DNA of 39,963 nucleotides, taken from Clostridia bacterium (GTDB taxonomy: Bacteria > Bacillota > Clostridia > Oscillospirales > CAG-272). The DNA lies in contig JAGBCA010000072.1 in the NCBI GenBank assembly GCA_017938205.1, positions 1 through 39,963 of the forward strand. Reading direction: 5' to 3'. The translations under genes and the position numbers were made by a program. Below the pieces are notes generated by a model. It had not been told where the DNA came from and ran no database searches. It saw nothing but the letters and a program-made list of their open reading frames with translations. Positions 32,520 to 39,522 of the stretch are shown here, in pieces (the first letter of the stretch is position 1; each line of letters begins with the position of its first letter).

Positions 32520-32760
32520 CGTTAAGCAAGCTCCACCAAGAAAAGTCCGATTTGCCCCCTCGTGGGGCGAGCCGGGCTTTTCTTTATGGGCTTCGCGGAC
32601 TCGAAGTAGGAGCGGGAGCAGAGCAAACTTCCGGTGGACGTTTGCGACCCGCGAATGACTGAGCGCGCAGTTCGCGCGAGAGTCGAGTCCTTGTTTATGG
32701 ATCCAAGGACGAAGTATGATCCCCCCGAGCTAACCCTCGCGGTTATCTCTCTTTTGCATT
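32520..32760 (+). repeat. Right flank of the island: terminator-like hairpin and rearranged tRNA-tail modules
   Basis: From 32537 AAGAAAAGTCCG pairs with a CCGGGCTTTTCTT arm around an inner GCCCC/GGGGC hairpin, and is followed by TTTCTTT, a terminator-like structure just after CTCCACCA. Further small palindromes follow (GCAAAC/GTTTGC; GCGCGC/GCGCG). Then 32683-32693 repeats tRNA-Met T-arm bases, 32694-32703 repeats TTTATGGATC of 29168-29177, and 32731-32756 repeats the tRNA terminator. No gene is seen. Confidence 0.6.
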
Positions 32761-32806
32761 TTTTTGAAAAAAGACGCTCGCTGAGAAGGTTTTGTCCACT
32801 TGTGTT

Positions 32807-32815
32807 TGCTATACT
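32807..32815 (+). promoter_or_regulatory. Extended -10 promoter of the HTH-membrane protein pair
   Basis: TGC-TATACT (32807-32815) with no good -35, 55 nt before ATG 32870, which has GGGAGGA upstream. Confidence 0.45.
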
Positions 32816-32869
32816 TATTATAGGAAGTATGATTAACTTCGGGTTCGCATTAAAAAACGGGAGGAAAAA

Positions 32870-33157
32870 ATGGAGACTACCTTGAAGAAAACAACCATCG
32901 TGCATATTTTGAGGGTTCTGTACAATTACACGTCGTCTGAATATCCTGCAACGCAAACGGCGATCGTGAATTATCTGAACGATTTGGGGATCTCTTGCTC
33001 GCGGAAGACTGTGGGAAGAAACCTCGGATATCTGATCGAGAGCGGCGCGCCGATCAAGCGGCACACCTGCAAAAACGGCGGATATTATTACGATCATAAG
33101 GGCGATCGTTTTTTGAGAAGAATGAAATCGGTTGAAAGGAGCGGTGGCGAAGCATGA
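32870..33157 (+). CDS. Small winged-HTH protein, paralogue of the island regulator
   Basis: A 95-aa protein of DeoR/HTH_11 type without a sensor domain. It shares the pattern TQTxI, (S/D)RKTVxRNxxxL, GxPIK and a wing GG(Y/F)Y(Y/F)D with the 113-aa protein at 29545, but its base composition is like the core chromosome, so the two diverged long ago. The start is set by a strong GGGAGGA. Its stop overlaps the next ATG (ATGA), so it is translated together with a membrane protein, which is its likely functional partner. Confidence 0.75.
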   Translation: METTLKKTTIVHILRVLYNYTSSEYPATQTAIVNYLNDLGISCSRKTVGRNLGYLIESGAPIKRHTCKNGGYYYDHKGDRFLRRMKSVERSGGEA

Positions 33158-33945
33158 GAGCTTTGGCAAAGATCATGGGGTGGACGGCGCTTCTTGGACT
33201 CGGGCTCTTCATCGGCGGCTTGATCGCGGGTGCGCTCATGACTTGGATTTGGGGTATCGTGCTTTTTTTGGGAAGTATCATTTTTGGCCCCATCTTTCAA
33301 TATGCGGCCGATCGGGAGGATGGGATGTACGACGCCATTTATAATAGATACGGGAAGACAAAAAAGGAGGATCGTATGGAAGAGCAGAAGAAGGATGCGA
33401 ATGAAGGTTATTTTTCGGAGCAGGAGGCGGAGCTCATCATAAATCTGATGAAGCGGCAGATGCGGCTGGAGTATATAAAGGACGGCGAGGAGGATCCGGG
33501 CGTGGATCCAAAGATCACGGAAAGGCTCCTTGCGCTTCATAAAGAAAATTATATGCGCATTCAGGGAAAGGGCGGAGAATTGCGACTGAGCGAGGACAAG
33601 AAAGAAACCTACGATGCGAAATATCTTTTGGAGATGGCGTGCTCCTCGATGCTGTATTCGCCGAGCCCGCAACGGGATCTTCGGAATATTCGCTGCATAG
33701 CCACGATGACGATCTACGGCGCACAGACCGTCTTCTATCTTATGACTCCAACACACGAGGGGCCGGTAGATTATTTCGCGGTTTTTTTAGTGCGTACGGA
33801 GGATGCGATCCGCTTTTTTACCTTGGAGCAGAGCGATATGCTGTTTCTTTGCGAGTTTCCGGATGACCGACACGTCAATCACGGTACGGTGAAAGATGGC
33901 GTGGAGGCAGCCGATCGGATCGAAGAGATCTTAAAAAATACATAA
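33154..33945 (+). CDS. Uncharacterised membrane protein coupled to an HTH regulator
   Basis: A 263-aa protein with two N-terminal transmembrane segments (about residues 8-28 and 33-50) and a cytoplasmic domain of about 200 residues. The linker is charged and helical (KKEDRMEEQKKDANEG), then an alpha/beta part includes MACSSMLYSP, IATMTIYGAQTVFYLM and FFTLEQSDMLFLCEF. I do not recognise the domain. ATG 33154 overlaps the HTH stop. A strong terminator follows. The arrangement suggests a membrane-linked sensor with its regulator (inference). Confidence 0.65.
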   Translation: MRALAKIMGWTALLGLGLFIGGLIAGALMTWIWGIVLFLGSIIFGPIFQYAADREDGMYDAIYNRYGKTKKEDRMEEQKKDANEGYFSEQEAELIINLMKRQMRLEYIKDGEEDPGVDPKITERLLALHKENYMRIQGKGGELRLSEDKKETYDAKYLLEMACSSMLYSPSPQRDLRNIRCIATMTIYGAQTVFYLMTPTHEGPVDYFAVFLVRTEDAIRFFTLEQSDMLFLCEFPDDRHVNHGTVKDGVEAADRIEEILKNT

Positions 33946-33952
33946 AAAACGG

Positions 33953-33991
33953 CCGCCATGGGGACTTTGCGCCCATGGCGGTAGTTTTTTC
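33953..33991 (+). terminator. Terminator after the HTH-membrane protein pair
   Basis: CCGCCATGGG (33953-33962) / CCCATGGCGG (33972-33981) followed by TAGTTTTTTC. Confidence 0.9.
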
Positions 33992-34046
33992 TCCGAGAAC
34001 TTCGCGAAAAACAAAAAAAGCATCCGCTTTTTTATGCAAAAATGTC

Positions 34047-34075
34047 TTGCAAAACGTGGCGGCATCCTGTATAAT
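34047..34075 (+). promoter_or_regulatory. Promoter of the TIM-barrel/GH43 pair
   Basis: TTGCAA (34047-34052), 17 nt, TATAAT (34070-34075), 62 nt before ATG 34138. Confidence 0.75.
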
Positions 34076-34137
34076 AAAAATGAAAAAGGGCGGCAGTTTT
34101 TTGAAACCGTGCTGACCTGGAATAAAGGAGAAACAAT

Positions 34138-34938
34138 ATGGCTTCTTTACGCGATAAGCTTTGGCTCTGGGGACAGTCACCCGATGCGCATTGGGAGCAC
34201 GCCAACACCTATAACCTGCCCGGGCATTCCCGCATGACGGCGGTGGAGGGACTCTTGTATTTTGATATTCCGAATATCTGCCGCGTGCGGATGATGGGGC
34301 ATCCGATGCCGCCGTACGATCAGGAATCCATCGCTATGCGGCCGGCTGACCGTGTGGTCTGGTCGCTTCTCGGTGCGGGCGGAGAGCCTGTGACCGAATG
34401 GGGCGACATGGACGAGGTGATCCGCCAGGCAAAGATGTTTCCCAATATCGTAGGCGGTGTGTTTGACGATTTCTTCCTGCCGCACCGCATTGAGCATTAT
34501 ACCCCTGCGCGCCTTCGCGAAATGAAGGAAAAAATGGCGGAGGAGGCAGGGCGCCCTCTGGAGCTTTGGGTGGTTTGCTACGAGGATAAATTGGATACTA
34601 TCCCGAACATCGGGGAATATCTCAGAGAATTTGACGTGATCAGCTTCTGGACCTGGAAGGGAAGTGCGCTTGCAGATACCGAGCGCAATATCGATCGCAT
34701 CCGCGCTCTTGCGCCGAATGCGCGTATTATGACGGGTTGTTACCTTTGGAACTATGGCGAGCACTGCGCGCTGACGGATGCGCAGGTGCGCTATCAGATG
34801 GATCTGTATCTCAGACTTCTGAAGGAAGGAAAAACGGACGGCATCATCGTTTGCTCCAACTGTGTGGCCGATCTTGAGATCGAGGCCTCGGAATACGTGC
34901 GCGCCTTTATTGCCGAGCATAAAAACGACGTTGTTTGA
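34138..34938 (+). CDS. TIM-barrel-like protein of unknown function, linked to GH43
   Basis: A 266-aa cytoplasmic protein. Alternating strands and helices (VGGVFDDFF, LELWVVCYED, FDVISFWTWKG, ARIMTGCYLWN, DGIIVCSNC) give the look of a beta/alpha barrel of glycoside-hydrolase type. Acidic residues at strand ends (FDDFF; CYED) are candidate catalytic or metal ligands. I cannot place it in a named family. ATG 34138 follows AAAGGAG. A GH43 enzyme begins 36 nt after its stop, so a role in plant or host glycan breakdown is likely (inference). Confidence 0.65.
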   Translation: MASLRDKLWLWGQSPDAHWEHANTYNLPGHSRMTAVEGLLYFDIPNICRVRMMGHPMPPYDQESIAMRPADRVVWSLLGAGGEPVTEWGDMDEVIRQAKMFPNIVGGVFDDFFLPHRIEHYTPARLREMKEKMAEEAGRPLELWVVCYEDKLDTIPNIGEYLREFDVISFWTWKGSALADTERNIDRIRALAPNARIMTGCYLWNYGEHCALTDAQVRYQMDLYLRLLKEGKTDGIIVCSNCVADLEIEASEYVRAFIAEHKNDVV

Positions 34939-34974
34939 TTTTTGTAAAGTATTGTTTGAAATTTGGAGGCAATT

Positions 34975-35820
34975 ATGAAAAATCCGATCGTGCAGGGCTG
35001 GTATGCCGATCCCGAGAGCCGCGTGTACGGCGATACGGTTTATATTTACGTGACGCATTCCTTACCCTTTGAGGAGCAGACCAATCTCTCACTTTTTTAT
35101 TCCAAGGATCTGAAAGCGTTTTCGCACGCGAAGGATATTTTGGATATGGAAACCTACAAGGGTGCAACCAGCGCGATCTGGGCGCCCTCTGTGGTAGAGA
35201 AGAACGGACGGTATTATATCGTTTTTGCGGCGAACAATATTTTTCACGACGGCGAGCCCGGCGGGCTTTACGTTGGCGAGAGCGAAACGCCGCTTGGCCC
35301 TTTTCGCAACGTGTTTATGGACGGACGCCCCTTGATCAATATTTTCATCGGTGGCGCACAACCGATCGATGCGCATTTTTATAAGGAAGGAAACGACGTG
35401 TATCTTTACTACGGCGGTTGGGGACACCTGATCGCTTGCAAAATGGGTGAGGATATGCGCTCCTACGAGGATGCAAGGGAGATCACCCCTGCCGATTACG
35501 TGGAGGCACCCTACGTGATGAAGGAGGGCGGTCGGTATCTTCTCATGTATTCAAGCGGCAACTGGATGGACGGCACCTATCGCGTGCTTTGCGCCTCGGC
35601 TGATGTGCCGTACGGCCCGTTTCTGAATGCGCGTGAGGTGCTCGGAAATTCCGAGATCGCCTGTGGCGCAGGGCATAACAGCGCGTTCTTCTTTGACGGC
35701 AAGCATTATATCGCATATCACCGCCGCTTCTACGAGGATAAGAACCCCCATCACCGCGTTCTCTGTATCGATGAAATGCATGTGGAAAACGGTGAGATCC
35801 TGTCGATCACAATGACTTGA
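34975..35820 (+). CDS. GH43-family glycosidase (arabinosidase/xylosidase-like)
   Basis: A 281-aa five-bladed beta-propeller enzyme without signal peptide. The GH43 triad is visible: D12 (base, YADPES), D132 (pKa modulator, QPIDAH) and E177 (acid, VEAPYV). Also seen are SAIWAPSV, LYVGES and GAGHNSAFF, usual for GH43 and its relatives. The start is ATG 34975 directly after GGAGG; an in-frame TTG upstream contains that site and is rejected. It would cleave arabinose or xylose side chains of imported oligosaccharides. Substrate is not decided by sequence. No terminator hairpin is seen before the mobile element that follows. Confidence 0.85.
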   Translation: MKNPIVQGWYADPESRVYGDTVYIYVTHSLPFEEQTNLSLFYSKDLKAFSHAKDILDMETYKGATSAIWAPSVVEKNGRYYIVFAANNIFHDGEPGGLYVGESETPLGPFRNVFMDGRPLINIFIGGAQPIDAHFYKEGNDVYLYYGGWGHLIACKMGEDMRSYEDAREITPADYVEAPYVMKEGGRYLLMYSSGNWMDGTYRVLCASADVPYGPFLNAREVLGNSEIACGAGHNSAFFFDGKHYIAYHRRFYEDKNPHHRVLCIDEMHVENGEILSITMT

Positions 35821-35848
35821 TCTGCATTGTAACAATAAAATATAAAAA

Positions 35849-36175
35849 GGGGCTGTCGCATTTAGGCAGAAACAAATAAAAACGGCAAAAGCATTATTTT
35901 CATCACAGTGCTTCTGCCGTTTCTTTATGCTAATTTTTAAAAACCAAGGTTGAAAACCTGCGGTTTTCTTCGTTTTTATTGATGTTTTTTATTTTATCCT
36001 CGTTTCCTCACTCAGCGTACCTTTGTACGCTTCTCGTTCGTCATCCGAGGATTTCTGCTCTAAATCCGTTCGCCCCGAGGTTCTGTTCTCATTAAGAATC
36101 CGCCAAGATTATAGATCTTACTGCATTTTTCTCTTTTTTGCCTTGATTTTATTGGATTCTTAATGAGACAGCCCC
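35849..36175. mobile_element. MITE-like non-coding element, 327 bp
   Basis: The element starts with GGGGCTGTCGCATTTAG (35849-35865) and ends with CTTAATGAGACAGCCCC (36159-36175), imperfect terminal inverted repeats of the GGGGCTGTC type used by some insertion sequences. There is no transposase frame. Inside are an AACGGCA...TGCCGTTT hairpin followed by T-rich sequence (about 35880-35925), GCGTAC/GTACGC, and CATTAAGAATCC near 36090 that is the inverse of GGATTCTTAATG near the right end. It sits between two convergent genes. No clear target-site duplication was identified. Confidence 0.7.
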
Positions 36176-36200
36176 GGTTGTTTTTAACTAAGAAGCTTGT

Positions 36201-37541
36201 TTAACGATCGGTATGCGGTCCGGGAGGCGGGGTGACTACGCTGTAGCTTACACCTTCGCTGGGGGCGGGGAACTGCGCACGGATCTGTGCTACGACGGAT
36301 TCGGGGTTTTCGATCAGGTTGAAGGTCATCCTCTGCGTGGGGCCCTTGACACCGGCATAATCGATCCAAACGGTACCGATGGTTTTTCTGCCAACCTTTC
36401 TGATCCTACCGGCATAGGCGTTATAGATGGCCACGAAGGGATAAGCGGTCGTGCCGCGGCGGGTTTTATAAAGAACGAGATGCGAATGGATCTCTATCTG
36501 CTCGTGACCATAGAGCCAGATCGCTATCTGGCGGAACAGCCATTTGAAGAAGGCAACGATCAGATAGAGCAGTACGAATACGAGAACGATGAGCACAACG
36601 GGAACTGTGATCATCAAAACGGCCTGGGGCGTGGTGTAGAAGGGCTTGCCGCACCAGTCGCAACGAAGATCCTGAGGCTCCTTGTCCGTGCACTCGCTCA
36701 TCTTTCTTCCGCAGGCATCGCAGAGGTGATCAAAGTCCAGATCCTCCTCGGGGAGCTCACGCTCCGTGCCGCATACGTCACAGCGGTGATAGTCGTTTCT
36801 GAAGGAACAAACGGAGAGCTGCATCTTGCAGATCTCAATATCGCAGTAGTGATCTGCGGGATTTGCATCCACGTGCGCATTCGGCAGGAATTTTTCGCAG
36901 GTATCGCAGTAGTGGTCGCGGTTGCCATCTGCACAAGCGCTCTTGTAAGAGCAGCTGGGGTAATCGCACACATGATCGTTGTTTACGTCCGTATGGCCGA
37001 GCTTCGAGCCGCAGCAACGGCAACGGTGCTGACTGTCTACGTCCGCGCAGATGATCACGCCACAGGTGTCGCATTTATGGTCCAGATTGTCATCCTTGCA
37101 AAGCGGCAGGCGGCAGAGAGCGAGATCGCAGAGGTGATCCTCGTCTGCGGAGTCCGCGCAATCGCTGATGCGGCCGCAGCCGTTATCACAGAAATGATCT
37201 TCGTTTTCGTCCTTATGTGCCGCACAGGTGGGAGCTTCGCTCGTAGCGGCGTATCCCGAAAGGGCGCCTGCGTTTGCTTCCGTTGCGTTCTCGGGGGACA
37301 CTGCATCGGTCGTGGGGGCATCCCCGGAAACAAAGGAGGCATAGGTCTCGGCAAACGTATTGAGCAACCACTGGCGCGGACCGCTGAAGGGCACGAATAC
37401 CACAAGATAGATCGCGCAGATGATGAAAGCGGCGGTCAGCCACGGCAGGATGCTCATTTTCGTACTGTGGTTTTTTAAGGTAACGAGGGGATGAGATTGC
37501 CATTGCTCTGTATGAAATTGGTCACCGTTTTTGAGTTTCAT
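36201..37541 (-). CDS. Membrane protein with ten Cys/Asp/His-rich repeats
   Basis: A 446-aa protein. One transmembrane segment (about 29-52), a low-complexity linker (55-103), then ten units of about 18-25 residues between 106 and 319 with the pattern C-x-D-x(2-5)-D-H-x-C-D-x(1-4)-C (for example CKDDNLDHKCDTC, CADGNRDHYCDTC). A second transmembrane segment follows (about 325-352), then a basic cytoplasmic domain (355-446, LVLYKTRRGTTAYPF, TIGTVWIDYAG) that could have a PH-like fold. Repeats probably bind metal or are disulphide-rich and would lie outside if the N-terminus is inside. One similar unit occurs in the lipoprotein at 27876. The start follows AGGACT. No characterised protein is known to me. 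Confidence 0.78.
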   Translation of the reverse strand: MKLKNGDQFHTEQWQSHPLVTLKNHSTKMSILPWLTAAFIICAIYLVVFVPFSGPRQWLLNTFAETYASFVSGDAPTTDAVSPENATEANAGALSGYAATSEAPTCAAHKDENEDHFCDNGCGRISDCADSADEDHLCDLALCRLPLCKDDNLDHKCDTCGVIICADVDSQHRCRCCGSKLGHTDVNNDHVCDYPSCSYKSACADGNRDHYCDTCEKFLPNAHVDANPADHYCDIEICKMQLSVCSFRNDYHRCDVCGTERELPEEDLDFDHLCDACGRKMSECTDKEPQDLRCDWCGKPFYTTPQAVLMITVPVVLIVLVFVLLYLIVAFFKWLFRQIAIWLYGHEQIEIHSHLVLYKTRRGTTAYPFVAIYNAYAGRIRKVGRKTIGTVWIDYAGVKGPTQRMTFNLIENPESVVAQIRAQFPAPSEGVSYSVVTPPPGPHTDR

Positions 37542-37593
37542 ATGGAGTCCTCACATTTCATGGAAGTTGAAGAGAATATAATATATCAGTTAT

Positions 37594-37622
37594 ATTATAC
37601 TATTAAATTTTTAGAAAGTCAA
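37594..37622 (-). promoter_or_regulatory. Promoter of the Cys-repeat membrane protein
   Basis: On the minus strand TTGACT (37617-37622), 17 nt, TATAAT (37594-37599), 52 nt upstream of the start. Confidence 0.78.
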
Positions 37623-37646
37623 TAGTATGGTCATATTTTTTGTATT

Positions 37647-38201
37647 TTATTCCGCTTCTGCATCTTTTTTCCTATCGTGACGATACATGCCGATGAGGAT
37701 GGAGCAGAGGCTGATGACCTCGCACACGATCGCGCCGATGGAGGCGTAATAGATGTTATAGATCAGCCATGCGGGGGAGGAGATCAGGCCGAGGCGGCGT
37801 GTCATACGCGAGTTTCCGAGCATAAAGGCTACGGAAAGCGCGGTCATGCCGATGATGGGCAGAATTTCGATTACGAAGTGAACGAAAGTCGGCTCTGTGC
37901 CAAACACCGTGAAGCTCAGCACGTAGAAGGCGATATAGCACGCGATAAAGCCGCAAAGCCATGCGGGATGCGAGGTGTGTAGCTTTTTCTCAAAGAGGAA
38001 GAGAACGGCTCTTACAGTGGCTAAAACGTTCAGCAGACCGCCAACGGTGGCGCCGAGCAAAAAGTAGCTGATCGCGAAGAGCGCACCGCCAAGAAGCTGG
38101 CAAACGATCAGATGGCTTTGCTTTTTCTGCTGGTAGGATAAAATGTTGCAGGCCATTGCGACGATGCTGATAGCCTGACCGGCAATTTCAATAGGGGTCA
38201 T
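37647..38201 (-). CDS. YgjV-family inner-membrane protein
   Basis: A 184-aa protein with about six transmembrane segments. The pattern NILSYQQKKQSHLIVCQLLGG near the N-terminus and PAWLIYNIYYASIGAIVCE near the C-terminus is that of the YgjV family of bacterial membrane proteins, whose function is unknown. ATG 38201 follows AAAGGAA. It has its own promoter. No terminator hairpin is seen before the next gene's promoter. Confidence 0.82.
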   Translation of the reverse strand: MTPIEIAGQAISIVAMACNILSYQQKKQSHLIVCQLLGGALFAISYFLLGATVGGLLNVLATVRAVLFLFEKKLHTSHPAWLCGFIACYIAFYVLSFTVFGTEPTFVHFVIEILPIIGMTALSVAFMLGNSRMTRRLGLISSPAWLIYNIYYASIGAIVCEVISLCSILIGMYRHDRKKDAEAE

Positions 38202-38244
38202 AACGGGTTCCTTTCTTTTGGCGTGATTTTAGAATTTCCTATAC

Positions 38245-38273
38245 AGTATAACACAATTTGCCAAAGCGGTCAA
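38245..38273 (-). promoter_or_regulatory. Promoter of the YgjV-like gene
   Basis: On the minus strand TTGACC (38268-38273), 17 nt, TATACT (38245-38250). Confidence 0.8.
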
Positions 38274-38304
38274 TATATCGGAGAATAAAAAAGATTATTT
38301 TGAG

Positions 38305-38341
38305 TATAAAAAAGGCGGTCAGATCCGAAGATCCGATCGCC
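38305..38341 (-). terminator. Terminator of the zinc-ribbon operon
   Basis: On the minus strand GGCG-A-TC-GGATC-TTCG-GATCT-GA-C-CGCC (38314-38341, one internal mismatch) followed by TTTTTTATAC. Confidence 0.8.
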
Positions 38342-38356
38342 ATTTTGATGTGCGTA

Positions 38357-38560
38357 TTATAACTGTGACATAACCAGAAGTCCGAATACAACGATCACAA
38401 GAATGCCTGCGATGATAAGGAGCGTCCCCTTCAGTGTATTCGGGTTTGCCTGCTTCTTTTCTTTCATCGTTGCTGCACCCCTTTCGGCGGAACATCCGCA
38501 TTTGGGGCAGATCACCGCTTCGTCAAAGAGCTCGTTTCCGCATTTGGAACAATATTTCAT
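38357..38560 (-). CDS. Zinc-ribbon membrane protein (67 aa)
   Basis: A 67-aa protein with an N-terminal zinc ribbon (C4, C7, C18, C21 in YCSKCG...VICPKCG) and one C-terminal transmembrane segment (about 45-63). ATG 38560 is chosen because GGGAGG lies 10 nt upstream, inside the previous gene, whose stop is only 2 nt before this start. An in-frame TTG further upstream includes that site and is unlikely. It is last of three related genes. Function unknown; small ribbon-TM proteins are common in Clostridia. Confidence 0.78.
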   Translation of the reverse strand: MKYCSKCGNELFDEAVICPKCGCSAERGAATMKEKKQANPNTLKGTLLIIAGILVIVVFGLLVMSQL

Positions 38561-38562
38561 AT

Positions 38563-38847
38563 TCAGAATGCCTCCCAAAGTAAAATGATCAGAATGAGGT
38601 TAACGACAAATCCGATCAGCGAGAATAGTCCGATCTGATTTGCCTTTTTCGGCGTCTTGCCTATCATTGTGCAATACATGATCAGGCCTGCAAGAGGAAT
38701 CAGAAATCCAAGCACGTTCAGCCCGCCGTTCGGAATATCCTCCTCTGCGTTTTCTTTGGAAAGTGCTTTGCCTGCCACGGGACATCCGCAAGCGGGACAA
38801 ATGACCGCTTCATCCATAATTTCTTTTCCGCATTTAGAGCAGAACAT
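38563..38847 (-). CDS. Zinc-ribbon membrane protein (94 aa)
   Basis: A 94-aa protein with a zinc ribbon at the N-terminus (C3, C6, C17, C20: FCSKCG...VICPACG), an acidic linker, and two transmembrane segments (about 43-61 and 73-91) joined by a basic turn (GKTPKKANQ). It starts 15 nt after the previous gene with GGGGGAT upstream. The ribbon is similar to those of both neighbours, so the operon arose by duplication with different membrane parts. Confidence 0.8.
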   Translation of the reverse strand: MFCSKCGKEIMDEAVICPACGCPVAGKALSKENAEEDIPNGGLNVLGFLIPLAGLIMYCTMIGKTPKKANQIGLFSLIGFVVNLILIILLWEAF

Positions 38848-38862
38848 TTTTATCCATCCCCC

Positions 38863-39426
38863 TTATTTTTTTGTGTATGTGACCTCAAGGCCTTCGCTTG
38901 GATGGTAGGTCCAAGAAACCGTGTATTTATCGTTCTCTTCGCTCTGCCGTCCCATCAAGGCGTTGGTTTGCATCATATCGGAATACACGGAATCGCTGAA
39001 TCCCAATTCCTCGTTCGCATATCGGATCGCCGACAATGCTTTTTGTTGAACCAACGAGGTGTTAAGGTAGTCGTTGTTGGTAAAGGGCTTGGTGTCGATC
39101 GTAAAGCTGTCGTCGCCGTTGCTGGAAACCATTCCTGCAATGTTGACGCATTCGTCCTTCACTCTTTCAAATTTTGACGGGTAGAAAATGATAAAAGCGA
39201 GAGCGATGACAACGGCGGCAATTCCGCCGCAAACAGCCCAGCGCTTTTTATTCATTTTAAAGCCCTTGGATTCTTTTTTCTCTTGGATCTGCGGATCCTG
39301 CGCCGCACCGCAGGCGGGACACATAACGGCCTCCTTGTGAATCGAGGCACCGCACGAGGTGCAGAATTTCTTTTCCGCCGCGCTTTCGGCTTCGTTGGTT
39401 TCGGTTATCATAGTATTTTCTTCCAT
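38863..39426 (-). CDS. Zinc-ribbon membrane protein with extracytoplasmic domain (187 aa)
   Basis: A 187-aa protein. A zinc ribbon (C22, C25, C36, C39) is followed by a charged linker, one transmembrane segment (about 63-82) and an outside domain of about 100 residues (VNIAGMVSSNGDDSF, LSAIRYANEELGFSDSVY, YTVSWTYHPSEGLEVTY) that I do not recognise. ATG 39426 follows AAAGGAGAA. It is first of a three-gene operon. The nearest promoter is at 39710-39738, separated from it by a leader containing an intrinsic terminator, so expression may depend on antitermination. Confidence 0.8.
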   Translation of the reverse strand: MEENTMITETNEAESAAEKKFCTSCGASIHKEAVMCPACGAAQDPQIQEKKESKGFKMNKKRWAVCGGIAAVVIALAFIIFYPSKFERVKDECVNIAGMVSSNGDDSFTIDTKPFTNNDYLNTSLVQQKALSAIRYANEELGFSDSVYSDMMQTNALMGRQSEENDKYTVSWTYHPSEGLEVTYTKK

Positions 39427-39490
39427 TTTTCTTCTCCTTTCATTTTTCGGTGTGTGATAAAAAACGCAAAATGCTCGATCCCCCCTTCAA

Positions 39491-39522
39491 AATAAAAAGT
39501 GCGGCAACCGAAGTTGCCGCAC
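39491..39522 (-). terminator. Terminator inside the leader of the zinc-ribbon operon
   Basis: On the minus strand a perfect 10-bp hairpin GTGCGGCAAC-TTCG-GTTGCCGCAC (39499-39522) followed by TTTTTATTTT. It lies 65 nt before the first start codon of the operon. Confidence 0.88.

Larger units (their letters stand above)
29400..32520 (+). other. A+T-rich accessory island inserted near tRNA-Met
   Basis: Base composition drops sharply from the neighbours at about 29.42 kb and returns at about 32.52 kb. Codon choice follows (AAA, AAT, TTT, ATA preferred). Three plus-strand genes lie inside and none resembles an integrase. Both sides carry pieces of the same tRNA-tail/terminator/hairpin modules: 29142-29167 matches 32731-32756, and 29108-29118 matches 32683-32693. 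Boundaries are approximate. Confidence 0.65.

Noticed and set aside
32490-32536. 3' half of a second tRNA ending in CTCCACCA
   Set aside because: Only the CCA-like end and a TTCAA sequence fit. The bases before it do not form a T-stem, so it is not called a tRNA fragment.
35960-36060. Small gene inside the 327-bp element
   Set aside because: No start codon with ribosome-binding site or frame of useful length exists between the terminal repeats.
36500-37230. CRISPR-like periodic repeats
   Set aside because: The period of about 60 bp comes from protein-level repeats in an intact coding frame. DNA units are not identical and there are no unique spacers.
36213-37478. Plus-strand open frame opposite the Cys-repeat protein
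   Set aside because: The minus strand has the promoter, start, two transmembrane segments and ten regular repeats; the plus frame is the complement of the repeats.
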